The translations under genes and the position numbers were made by a program. Positions 22,696-32,115 of a DNA stretch of 64,000 nt are shown in pieces (position 1 is the first letter of the stretch; the number at the start of each line of letters is the position of its first letter). The notes beneath the pieces are model-generated. The model was not told the DNA's origin, searched no databases, and saw only the letters and a list, made by a program, of their open reading frames with translations. The stretch spans positions 186,001 to 250,000 of the forward strand of contig BCIG01000030.1 in NCBI GenBank assembly GCA_001599915.1. The letters run 5' to 3'. The DNA comes from Symbiotaphrina buchneri. Taxonomy: Eukaryota; Ascomycota; Symbiotaphrinales; Symbiotaphrinaceae.

Positions 22696-24294
22696 ATGTC
22701 CTCGAGAGATGCGCCACAGTTGACGCGTCAGACCTCGGGTCCTTACACACCCCAGCGTACAGTAGCATCCCCTTTCGGTTCCCCCTCCAGTGGTCTTCGA
22801 GGTGACGATGAGTGCGTCGTGCTTGAGGTTGGTACGCGCTTCATGCGCGCAGGTCTTGCTGGTCAGGACCAACCATCGTGCGTACTGAATTTTGGACCTG
22901 AAGAACAAAGAAGAGTGGGGGACTACAGACGATGGATGGTGTCACCGCTCAAGGCACATACTGTACCGGACCCTGGAGAGAGCTGGGGACAACGTTATGA
23001 GCTCTGGAAAATGGATGTGAGGGACCTCGACCTAGGTCTTGTGGAAGACAAGATTGAACGGGCCGTTAGGGAAGCGTACACCAAGTTCCTGCTTCTGGAT
23101 TCCAAACCGAAGAGAATGCTCCTTGCACTACCGCCCGGTCTACCACATCCACTACTGGAATTGCTCCTACGAGTGCTGTTTCAAGGGTTCCAACCTCCAA
23201 CCGTCATGTGTCTTTCCCAACCCGTCCTCAGTACGGTATCTGCAGGAATGAGGAGCGGCCTGGTTGTGGACATTGGTTGGTCGGAGACGCTGGTCACGGG
23301 TGTGTTTGAGTATCGAGAGGTTCTAAGCCAAAGAAGCGAAAGAGCCGGCAGAATGCTCTCAAGGGAAACGGCGGTGATGCTAAACAAAGCTTCTGCTGAC
23401 AATCCTGACCAATCTTCAGACGATAGCACTGGAGGTGTTACTTTTGAAGAGTGTGAAGACACTGTCATAAGGATGCTATGGTGTCGAAATGATACCAACA
23501 ACGGGAGCGAGACGGCTCCCACTGATTCAACTGTCTCCGTCCCATCTCTTTCTTCAACCTTCAAAGGCACTCTGAAAATTCCATTTCCAAGATTCTCTGA
23601 ACCAGTGGAGGCAGCTTTGTTTGCCAATGGAAAGTCACCGTCTGAACTAGATGACGATGAATCACCAGCGCATTGGCTTGCATTTAATACACTTCGACGT
23701 CTTCCGGTTGACGTCCGTGCGATATGCATGTCAAGGATCATTATTACAGGAGGCTGTTCCAAGATACCCGGGATCAAGAAGCGAATCATAGACGAGATTG
23801 AAATGCTCATCGAAGAGCATGGGTGGGACCCTGTCCGAGGAAAAGCTGTGTTGACACTGAGAGAGCGACTGAAAGAAATCGATCGGAACAGACAAGCAAG
23901 TACACAACAAGCTATTGAAAAAGTAACACAGATGGCCGATGAAGCAGAAGCAGAGACTAGTCCGTCGCCCGTACCACCCGCGTTTTCCCCGCAAGAGGTT
24001 GATCCGATCCAAGAAAAGCTTCGGCGTGACGATGAAAAGTGGTCTAAACCTTCGGTATGTGGAAAAGTACGTGGCGTACAATCACTGGGCTCGTGGGCCG
24101 GAGGAAGTTTGGTCGCTGCTCTGAAGTTGAGAGGCATCGTTGAGGTGGAGAGAGAGAGATTTCTTCAACGTGGCCTGGCTGGAGCAAGCAAGGAGACTAC
24201 CGTCAGTGTCGTACCGCAAAGACAGAGCATGGGACCTGGCGGAATCAAAGCTGCTGGGGAACGTTCCAGCTGGACATTAGGTGCTTGGGCCTGA
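22696..24294 (+). CDS. ARP10: actin-related protein Arp10 of dynactin
   Basis: Arp10/Arp11 caps the pointed end of the dynactin Arp1 filament and aids dynein-driven nuclear and vesicle movement (ro-7 in Neurospora). The single exon encodes 532 residues. An N-terminal Ser/Pro-rich stretch precedes the actin fold: VVLEVGTRFMRAGLAGQD corresponds to the first phosphate loop, SGLVVDIGWSETLVTGVFE to the second, and RIIITGGCSKIPG to the adenosine motif. LPPGLPHPLLELLLRVLF matches the actin LTEAPLNPKANRE area. An insert of about 70 residues (NKASADNPDQ... onward) and a coiled/acidic insert near residue 400 are typical of the divergent Arp10 group. The C-terminus SWAGGSLVAALKLRG corresponds to actin W-IGGS. 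ARP10 is more likely than another divergent Arp because of the missing ATP-binding consensus. Confidence 0.85.
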   Translation: MSSRDAPQLTRQTSGPYTPQRTVASPFGSPSSGLRGDDECVVLEVGTRFMRAGLAGQDQPSCVLNFGPEEQRRVGDYRRWMVSPLKAHTVPDPGESWGQRYELWKMDVRDLDLGLVEDKIERAVREAYTKFLLLDSKPKRMLLALPPGLPHPLLELLLRVLFQGFQPPTVMCLSQPVLSTVSAGMRSGLVVDIGWSETLVTGVFEYREVLSQRSERAGRMLSRETAVMLNKASADNPDQSSDDSTGGVTFEECEDTVIRMLWCRNDTNNGSETAPTDSTVSVPSLSSTFKGTLKIPFPRFSEPVEAALFANGKSPSELDDDESPAHWLAFNTLRRLPVDVRAICMSRIIITGGCSKIPGIKKRIIDEIEMLIEEHGWDPVRGKAVLTLRERLKEIDRNRQASTQQAIEKVTQMADEAEAETSPSPVPPAFSPQEVDPIQEKLRRDDEKWSKPSVCGKVRGVQSLGSWAGGSLVAALKLRGIVEVERERFLQRGLAGASKETTVSVVPQRQSMGPGGIKAAGERSSWTLGAWA

Positions 24295-24900
24295 AGATCA
24301 TGCTGTCGATGAAGGGGGATGATATCACGAAGAACCCTACAGCCATTCATCTATCAACTGGCTCCAGTCCGCACCAGGTCGGTACCACAGAAAGTGTTGG
24401 CCCTGAGCCCTTGCTGGAAGCCTGCAAAGGGGAGGCTGCTGCAGTAAAGCTTCATGGTACCCTCCCATGGCCGGCTCCGCTTCTGCCCGAGAGGTTGAAG
24501 TTGGCGAGCAGATGGTGGAGCCAAGCCACCGTGGGAGTATGGGAAGGTCAAATGCTGCCCTCCCTGGCACTCTCGCTGGGCTCTCTGCGCGTAGAAAGCA
24601 TGCAGTAATTGAGGAGAAGGGAGCTTAACGTCATAACGATGCTGCTAGATTAGAAAGGATGTAATATTCCAATTGAATTCCAGCTCCTAATATTCCAGAC
24701 TTTGGACGGTCGTAGATATTTGCGCTTTGTGGTGTTTTGGTGTTTATAAATATGGTGTGGGGTAGCAAGGCAGCACGGGACAATTCCCGTTGACCGGTGG
24801 TCAGAGAAACGGCATCTGCCGGCGCGGCGGGAAACATCTCATGATGCTTTTCTTTTTCGATGAAGCTCCAACATCCCTTCAACTTCTACAATATAGTACA
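24295..24900. other. intergenic region, promoter of the SerRS gene
   Basis: No gene is visible. The 3' flank of ARP10 stays open in one frame to 24608, but with no recognisable content. A TATA-like element lies at 24745-24752. Confidence 0.55.
24745..24752 (+). promoter_or_regulatory. TATA-like element
   Basis: TATAAATA lies 156 bp before the seryl-tRNA synthetase ATG. Position and sequence fit a TATA box; no other support. Confidence 0.35.
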
Positions 24901-26424
24901 ATGGCGCTCACTTCTAGGGGCAGCTTTGTGTGCACTTCGTGTCGAAAATCCCTTTTCGCCCGAATCTCGCAACGAACCTTCACGTCGACTTTGCGTAAAC
25001 GCGCAGAAGAGGCCCGTCCATCCATAGCTCCGAAGGCCGTCATCGACATCAAGCACATTCGTCAAAACCCAGGGCTCTATGAATACAACTGCAAGCAACG
25101 GAATTACAACCGCCAAGCTTCGTTCTCTTGGCGGATCCTGGAGTTGTTCGAGCAATGGCAAAACCTGCAGAAGACCGCCAGAGGATTGCGCGAGGAGAAT
25201 AATCGGTTGCAAAGACAATTGGGCAGCTCCATGGGTGATGGCTTGGATGTCGAGACACATGACGGACCTTTTGATAGAGAGGCTGCGCTTTCAAAGGCGA
25301 AAGAATTGAAACAGCAGCTCTCTCAGATCGAACAGCAGGAGGAGCAGTGCAACTCCGAAATGCAGGAACTCGCGATTCAATTGCCGAACCTGACCAGCAC
25401 AGAAACCCCGGAGGGGTCAGATTTCAGGGTCATTGACTACGTAAATGACCATCCAGAACCAGAACCTTCGAGATCGGATCGAGTCTGGAGATCTCATGTG
25501 CACATCGGGGCCGAGTTGGACTTGCTGGATTTCGCGGCCGCTGCAAATACGTCAGGATGGGGTTGGTACTTTCTTACAAACGAAGCTGCCCTTCTCGAAC
25601 AAGCTCTTGTTCAATACGCCCTGAGTGTGGCCCGAAAACGAGGCTGGAGGGTGGTTGCGCCTCCCTCAATGGTTTATTCTCACATTGCTGCTGCATGTGG
25701 CTTCCGTCCCAGGGATCAACATGATGAACAGCAGATATATACCATTGAGCAACCAGAAAAAGACCGGCGGAAGCCAGAACTCTGTCTGGTCGGTACAGCA
25801 GAGATTCCTCTGGCTGGAATGAAAGCAAATTCGGTCATCGAGGAAGAAGATTTACCGCTTAAGCTAGTTGGAGTAAGTCGAAGTTACCGAGCAGAAGCTG
25901 GGGCTCGAGGTGTCGATACAAAGGGTCTATATCGAGTTCACGAATTTACCAAAGTGGAGTTGTTCGCCTGGACGAAACCAGATGAAGACGGCGTATCATA
26001 TTCGCAACAGGTATGCGACGAAATGGTCTCAATGCAAACGGAGATCCTCGCTAGTCTTGGGCTACATTGTCGCATATTAGAGATGCCTGCGACTGACTTA
26101 GGGGCCAGTGCCAGCCGGAAGAAAGATATCGAAGCCTTTTTCCCATCCCGCCGAGAACGGGAAGATGGATGGGGTGAGGTCACTTCGGCCTCCAATTGCA
26201 CAGATTACCAGACCAGGAGGTTAGCCACACGGATGCGAGCGAGTAACAAGGCAGGTAGAAAGCTTGACTGGCCACATACAGTAAACGGTACTGCGATGGC
26301 CGTACCTAGAGTGCTTGCGGCGGTCCTGGAAAATGGATGGAATGAAGAAAGGAACGAAGTCTGGATACCAGAGGTGCTGAGGCCCTGGATGGATGGTATG
26401 GAAGTTGTTCGGAAGAGGATATAG
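24901..26424 (+). CDS. DIA4: mitochondrial seryl-tRNA synthetase
   Basis: This class II enzyme charges mitochondrial tRNA-Ser. The single exon gives 507 residues. The N-terminus (MALTSRGSFVCTSCRKSL, then basic and Ser/Thr-rich to about 35) looks like a mitochondrial presequence. The long antiparallel coiled-coil arm spans roughly 75-165. Motif 2 is SRSYRAEAGARG and motif 3 is NGTAMAVPRVLAAVLEN; TAEIPL and the serine-binding EVTSASNCTDYQTRR segment are present. An open frame continues upstream to 24790, but the ATG at 24901 immediately precedes the targeting peptide and was preferred. The cytosolic SerRS would have a longer C-terminus. Confidence 0.93.
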   Translation: MALTSRGSFVCTSCRKSLFARISQRTFTSTLRKRAEEARPSIAPKAVIDIKHIRQNPGLYEYNCKQRNYNRQASFSWRILELFEQWQNLQKTARGLREENNRLQRQLGSSMGDGLDVETHDGPFDREAALSKAKELKQQLSQIEQQEEQCNSEMQELAIQLPNLTSTETPEGSDFRVIDYVNDHPEPEPSRSDRVWRSHVHIGAELDLLDFAAAANTSGWGWYFLTNEAALLEQALVQYALSVARKRGWRVVAPPSMVYSHIAAACGFRPRDQHDEQQIYTIEQPEKDRRKPELCLVGTAEIPLAGMKANSVIEEEDLPLKLVGVSRSYRAEAGARGVDTKGLYRVHEFTKVELFAWTKPDEDGVSYSQQVCDEMVSMQTEILASLGLHCRILEMPATDLGASASRKKDIEAFFPSRREREDGWGEVTSASNCTDYQTRRLATRMRASNKAGRKLDWPHTVNGTAMAVPRVLAAVLENGWNEERNEVWIPEVLRPWMDGMEVVRKRI

Positions 26425-27098
26425 CTAGCCTCTTGCCCGTCAATGTGAAATGTCATGATCCAGCAAAAAAAGATTGCGATGATATGTTGACGATGATGAT
26501 TTGTCTGGTCCCATTTAGACTCAGCAGACGCGACTCTCGGGTGAACTCGACGGGAGCTCCCATTTAGCTTGCCAGTTTTAGCGTCCGCGCCAAACAGGCT
26601 TTAAAAACTGTCAGGTGCCGGGGGCGGAGCTTGATTGGATAACAGCTGCAGCTGCACGCTCTCTCACTGCCACAACTCTTTTCTAGGGATGCCGACTGGT
26701 TCGAATGCATCAAGCCATCCTGAGAGGCCCCAAAGGGCTTGCCACTGCCTTGGTCCGCCTCAAGGTCGCGCTCGTTTGAAACCCCTCGAAGCTCTACGAG
26801 TCGGGCAAACCTGCGGATCTGTCGAGTCAAGAAATCTCGATTCTCATCTGCCTTGCGCTCTGCCGCGGGGCTGTCAAAGGCGGGTCATATGTTGTCCGCT
26901 GTCAAAGGCGGGTCATATGTTGTCCGCGCCCTGACTATGCCTCTGCGCCGACCACGTTGAGCCGAATTTCGATGTTATACTGCCGGTATCATTATTTTGG
27001 TATATTCTTTGGTATAACCGGCAAGCAGATCTGCGAAAACACCTTGGGGTCTCCTTGATCGGTCTCCACAAGGGTGACCCAATATTCGGCCCATCTAA
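26425..27098. other. intergenic region, upstream of the BTB gene
   Basis: No gene was recognised. The region contains an exact 28-bp tandem duplication (26870-26925) and a weak hairpin with 7-bp arms TGCCGGT (26981-26987) and ACCGGCA (27017-27023). Short upstream exons of the BTB gene could lie here, but I could not support one. Confidence 0.5.
26870..26925. repeat. exact 28-bp tandem duplication
   Basis: Two identical 28-bp units lie back to back (26870-26897 and 26898-26925). Each begins GCTGTCAAAGGCGGG and ends TATGTTGTCC. The lack of divergence suggests a recent slippage or end-joining event. Confidence 0.92.
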
Positions 27099-28622
27099 AT
27101 GGTCTCCTATCCTGGAGCCTCGGATGGGGCGTTTGCCATTCGACGACCTCCTTCGGTCTCATCACGGGCAACCACTACTCGAAGACACCGACATAACAGG
27201 TCGCATAATGGAAGTAGCGCGTACCTTCCGCAAAACGATTTTCCAGTCTTCACGTACACTGGAGACGTCGAGATCATAGTCAGCACTGGTGGGAAAGAAA
27301 ATCGCTACCTCCTGCATAGGTTGATATTGGCGCAATGTTCGGGATTCTTCGAAGCTGGTACAAGTCAAGAATGGTCGCGTGGTGACCAGGGGCCTAGGAG
27401 GGGCTCAAGTCAGAATAGGTCAGGAGAAGGAAGCATTATCGGGGGTGCTGCCGCAAATGGTGCGCGAGATCCGGAAAAGAAACGATGGAGATATGAGTTG
27501 GATTGGGGAAATGGTGATGATAGCCCAATGCTGGTGCAGAAGGTGGGCTGTCGTTCCGGCTGCTGTTCCCCCGCACCAAGCTGACAGTCATAGAATCCCA
27601 ATGCGACGGTATTCAGCGGAGATAATACCCCTCGACCACCACCGGTCCGTAACAAACCTCCACCACCAAGCACGGGGTTCTTTCGTTCTGTCGCCAATCT
27701 TTCCATGATACCACATTCTCATCCAACTACGCCCGCTGACGATTTATTACGAGATTATGACAACCTGTTTCGCATATTTTATAATCATCCGCCTGCTCTT
27801 GATGCTGTCAACATAGCGAATGCATATGTTGACTGTAAGACACTTCTGAATCTTGCCGACATGTACGACGCGCTAGAAGTTGTTGGGCCACGTGTGGATC
27901 ATCATCTGCTTCAGTTTCAAGGCAGGCTTTGGAAACAAATAGCCAAGTATCCTCCGAGCTACCTCCGGCTAGGATATTTGGCAAGATCAAAAGTAATCTT
28001 TGCAGAAGCTATGAATCATGTAGTTGGCCAATGGCCGACCGGCGCAGTTCAGCTTCGAGCGCAACTGCCAGACGTTGTTATGGAGATCATTGAGGACAAG
28101 GTTGACGAGTTGGAAGAGTTGAAGGCCAGGGTGGAAGGCAAGCTTTTCCGACTGACGCTGACAACCTCAAGAGGAGAGAGGGTCACGCCTTCGAATTCGT
28201 ATTTGGACTGGATGGCAGTCTCGCTGTTCAGACAGTGGTTAGCAGAGAATACGACGCCACCCCCTGCCCCAATCTTGAAGAATCCTCCACGTTCAGCCGA
28301 CGGACGAGCTTTAGCTGCTTTACCTCCTCCACCGACAATAAACACTGGGCGAATATATCGTCTTCTTGGTCTTGGAGGAGCTGCGTATCTTACCCATGAC
28401 GAGCTCAAGCGGTTCTTAAAGTTACAGCCAGACAGGTACAATCGAGAAAACCTGCGAAAGTTCGAGCGCCGGATGGAAGAACTCAAAAATTTAGCAAGGG
28501 ACGCGGTTAAGCCTTTGATGAGGAATTTCCTTGAGCTGGATATGGGCAGAGATGCCGGAGGAGGCTTGGGCTACTTGACGTGCACAAGAATCGAGGAACG
28601 TGATTTCCCTTGGGAGGGTTGA
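27099..28622 (+). CDS. BTB/POZ-domain protein, fungal type
   Basis: Exons 27099-27542 and 27594-28622 encode 490 residues; the 51-nt intron (GTGGGC...CATAG) is phase 0 and removes a stop. The BTB fold starts at FTYTGDVEIIVSTGG, continues YLLHRLILAQCSGFFEAG with the typical LH..IL...S.FF core, and resumes after a Gly/Arg-rich insert at LLRDYDNLFRIFYNHPPAL and AYVDCKTLLNLADMYDAL. The C-terminal region (HDELKRFLKLQPDRYN) is helical. BTB proteins of this kind are numerous in filamentous fungi, often of unknown role; some act as Cul3 adaptors. The start at 27099 is the first ATG giving a sensible N-terminus, but it is uncertain. Confidence 0.82.
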
Positions 28623-29246
28623 GATGGTAGTGTGGCATTATCGGAATTGGTGTTTGAGGGCAAATACCCGTGGGCTTCTGTTTTGCTTGATGTCGCTTTC
28701 TCTGCGTCTCATGATTGGATAACGGTAACGTTGGAGATGGATCTTTTCCTAAGTGGTACGCTGGACAGTACCAATACCTCACTCATAGGGGCCACAGCTC
28801 GTGCTCGTAATCTTGTGACCAGAGTTTTTTCGTGGGATGTGATCAGCAGGCCTCGATCTTCATCTTGTGATCCGATCTTATCATCGGACCTGGTAGCAAG
28901 TATTGATCAATAATCATATTTTGGTACTCCCTCGAGCGGTGTTTGAACGAGAAGGCGATTTATCTCACCGAAATTGGCTTGCGGGGCGGGGACCGTTCGA
29001 CGGGGAGTCGGGCGCTTGGACTGCTTCTGCGTACCGTAGGGTAGGCAGATGCTTGGCCAGCCCCAACAAGATCCCGTCTTGGGAAGCTCCACTGCGTCAC
29101 TCGGGACCAACTAAGCTTATATCAACAACCACCAACCGCCAACGTCACAGACAACTCCATCTTCTTTCCGAGTCATCATGTGCTGACACGCACATCCTGT
29201 CAAGTCATTAGCTGTCCCTTTGTCCCTTCTTCAGTTCCAGGTCAAG
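28623..29246. other. intergenic region
   Basis: 3' flank of the BTB gene and promoter/leader of the TLC-domain gene. No gene is visible. Confidence 0.55.
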
Positions 29247-30350
29247 ATGCTCGACCCGTTCCCTATCAAGCCTCCAGCTCTCTCCGTCAAGCTCGCTCAG
29301 CCCTTGGCTGATGCGCTCAAGCTGCCGACGTTGCCGTTGCACGCACACGAGCTATTCCTCTTCCTATACCTGTATCACCTCATCAACACGCGCCTATCAC
29401 CTGCGCTATCGACATGGCTCTTTCCAAACATATATCCCAAATTCCCGAAACGCACGCAGCTCAACTGGGATGTACATGTGGTATCGCTGGTGCAGTCCCT
29501 GATTGTGAACTCAGTTGCGCTATGGGTCTGCTTTTGCGATGAGGAACGTGCAAATATGAACCGAATGGAGAGGATCCATGGATATACGGGAGCCATAGGG
29601 TTGATGCAAGCCATCGCGTGCGCATATTTTTTGTGGGATTCGATCATCAGTGGCTGGCATCTCCATGTCTTCGGTGTGGGCTTCTTAGCTCACGGGATAA
29701 GTGCATTGGTGGTTTTCAGTCTAGGCTTCGTGAGTGCCATTAACCCTTCGTCACCAACTTTTGCTGACGCATAGGTAAAGCGACCATTCGTCCACTATTA
29801 CGGCCCTGTCTTCGTGCTGTACGAGTTATCTAGCCCGTTTCTCAACTTCCACTGGTTCTTCGATAAACTGAACATGACCGGTTCGCGGGCTCAACTATAC
29901 AACGGCATCTTGCTCCTGGCGACTTTCTTCGGGTGTCGATTGGTCTGGGGGAGCTACCAATCGGTGCGGATATTCTATGACATCTACCAGATCATGCAAC
30001 AAGAAAAGGAAGCTCCTTTGACTGCCAACTATCCCGTCAAGCCTGCCGTCGGGGTTCCTGTTGATGCGCAAGCACAGGTCATGAGTTTTGCGGGAAACAA
30101 GACTGTGCCAATGTGGTTGGCAATAACCTACTTGGCCAGTAACCTCGTGCTAAATGCTTTGAACTGGTATTGGTTTGAGAAAATGATAGCTGCGGTCAAG
30201 AAGCGGTTTGTGCCTGAGGATGGTGGCAAGAAGGTGGAAAGCACTCCTGCAGCTGTGGACATAACTCATGAAAACGGAAAACAAAGAGTTGCGGTGGAAA
30301 AGACGGATGTCAGAAGAAGGGAAGCGTTCCAAGGCGCCCAGCCACAGTAA
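29247..30350 (+). CDS. TLC (TRAM/LAG1/CLN8)-domain membrane protein
   Basis: Exons 29247-29729 and 29775-30350 encode 352 residues. At least six hydrophobic segments are visible: HELFLFLYLYHLI, VVSLVQSLIVNSVALWV, AIGLMQAIACAYFLWDSI, VGFLAHGISALVVFSLGF, LYNGILLLATFFGC and LAITYLASNLVLNALNWYW. The TLC signature appears as DSIISGWHLHVFGVGFLAHG, then VHYYGPVFVLYELSSPFLNF and HWFFDKLNMTGS. This pattern matches the TMEM56/TLCD4-like branch rather than ceramide synthases, which have longer Lag1p motifs. It is probably an ER protein with a lipid-linked role. The C-terminal tail is hydrophilic. Confidence 0.87.
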
Positions 30351-30467
30351 CGCTCTCAGGAGAATAGCAACAGGATCGTGCCATAGGCGTAGTATCGGCA
30401 GTCAAGCATTGGAGCGTCATTTTGAGCGTCATTTGGAATGTCATAATATCGGTAGAAGGCTAGTCCT

Positions 30468-31695
30468 CTATGATCGTGCAAATTGATTGCTGTATCTGCC
30501 ACCCAGACCTCTCTCCCATACAGGCCTGGCATCGTTTCTTTCTTTCTCAAGGAGTCTAGCAGCTTTGGCTCTTTCCTCGGCCTCTCTTTCCTCTCGTTCT
30601 CTTCTAAGACGTGCAACTGTGTCTGATGCCCCTCCAGATGATGTAGGAGAACGATCTCTATGGTGGTGCCTACGATGACTGCGGTGGCCACCGTCCCCGG
30701 CCCGTTCGCGGTCCTCTGCACTGCCTGAATGATGAGAAGACCTCTCTCGATCTCGCGATCGACGTCGATGATGCGACCTGCGCCTTTCCCGGTGCGAGGT
30801 CCTGCTTGGACCCTTATCGAGCTCAAACCCTTCCAGACTATCCTCGTCCTCCTCCTCCCGGGTTCTCCGCCGTATATTATCCTCTTTCAGTCGCCGTAAT
30901 TCTCTTTCCCTCTCTTCCCTCCATTTTCGCTTCTCCCTTTCCACCTCTTTCAAAGTTTTTACTGCCTTACGCATGCTGACCAATGGATCACCTTGTTCGA
31001 GCCTTGCCTTCTCCCTATCCTTCCTCCGCGGGTCCTCATTGCCCCACACATCCTTTGCCGGCAAGGCAGCATCCGCCGCACCCTCTGCGCCTAGCGAAGA
31101 ATACCACGGCTTCTCCAACCCTTGCTTGAAGCCCGCAGCATTGGAGAATCGCATTGTATACTGATCTTCGAACTCGCGCTTCTTCTTTGCCGCCTCGGCC
31201 TCGGCCTCGGGATTCTTCTGAACATGCCGTCGTGATCGCTCCTCCGGGAACAGGTCGATATGCCCACTATGGTCCATCACGGGCGCATCACTTGACCGCG
31301 CTACCAGAGCATTTTTCTGCGCCGTCTGTGACATCAACTCTCCAGCCTCCTTTGCCCACCGTATCTCCTGATCTGTCTGATCCTCGCCTGCTATCCTCCT
31401 CCTCTTTCTCTCACTGCCGCGACCGGACTGCGTTTTTACCTCATCATCTCCGGGCGCTGGCGTGTGCTCTGCCTCAGCACGTATTCCACGGAGTATCTGG
31501 ATCCGCCGTTCGGCATCGACTTCTTGCATGCGCCGCTCTTCCTCCTCTTCACGAGCTTTGGCGGCGGCTTCATCGCGCCGCACTCTCTCGATGTTTTCCA
31601 CATTATAGACGTTCCAGGACTTCTTTCCCAGCAAGTGGCTGCAAAAGGTTAGCAACAACCGTGCAATCCAAATTCTAGGATACTTACAGAGGCAT
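30468..31695 (-). CDS. CWC25: pre-mRNA splicing factor Cwc25
   Basis: Cwc25 joins the spliceosome at the first catalytic step and stabilises the branch helix. Exon 1 is only 8 nt (31688-31695, ATGCCTCT). A 49-nt intron follows, and exon 2 is 30468-31638; 392 residues in all. The N-terminus MPLHLLGKKSWNVYN followed by VRRDEAAAKAREEEEERR is the CIR_N domain diagnostic of the family. The middle contains PWYSSLGAEG and KDVWGNEDPRRKDREKAR. The C-terminal third is Arg/Ser/Glu-rich and ends PVWERGLGGRYSNQFARS. The gene meets the TLC gene tail-to-tail with only 117 bp between them and shares a divergent promoter with SEC18. Confidence 0.93.
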
Positions 31696-32115
31696 TTTGA
31701 GCGGTCGTACCACCTCCTGCTGGTTGATGAGGTGACTACAGCAAAGGCGAGGCTGATACGACGGCGGCGAGGTTGAGCTATGATGCGGACGGGAAGTTCC
31801 GCAACAATGATGTCCCACCACTTCGCCGCAGCTACAACCGTTATCCAGAGGAACCTTTGCACATTGAGCAGTACTTCGTATTTAGACATTTAAATCCTTT
31901 CGTTCCGGAGAATCGAACATCATATCCTGCGAAGGCTCAATTCACCGTCCGTGCCTGAGTCTCCTCTCACTACCCGGTAGCTGCTGCTAGCTTGTTGCAG
32001 CCTGATACACTTCCGGGGCCACCGTGTCAGCTCCTGGACCTTAAAGACCAGCCTCTCCGCTCTCCGCTTTTCACCTTCCATTGCCTTGTTGCTTTCCACC
32101 CAGTTTTAGAGGATC
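31696..32115. promoter_or_regulatory. divergent promoter, CWC25 / SEC18
   Basis: These 420 bp hold both promoters and leaders. No additional gene and no clear TATA box were found. Confidence 0.5.

Noticed and set aside
23181-24137. 318-codon open frame antisense to ARP10
   Set aside because: Ser/Thr-rich shadow of a clearly coding frame on the opposite strand; no domain, start context or splice support.
26641-26730. possible tRNA T-loop (GGTTCGAATGC)
   Set aside because: No matching acceptor, D or anticodon arms around it.
27099-28622. reading the BTB gene as two separate genes or a pseudogene
   Set aside because: The stop between them lies in a canonical 51-nt intron that joins the frames exactly.
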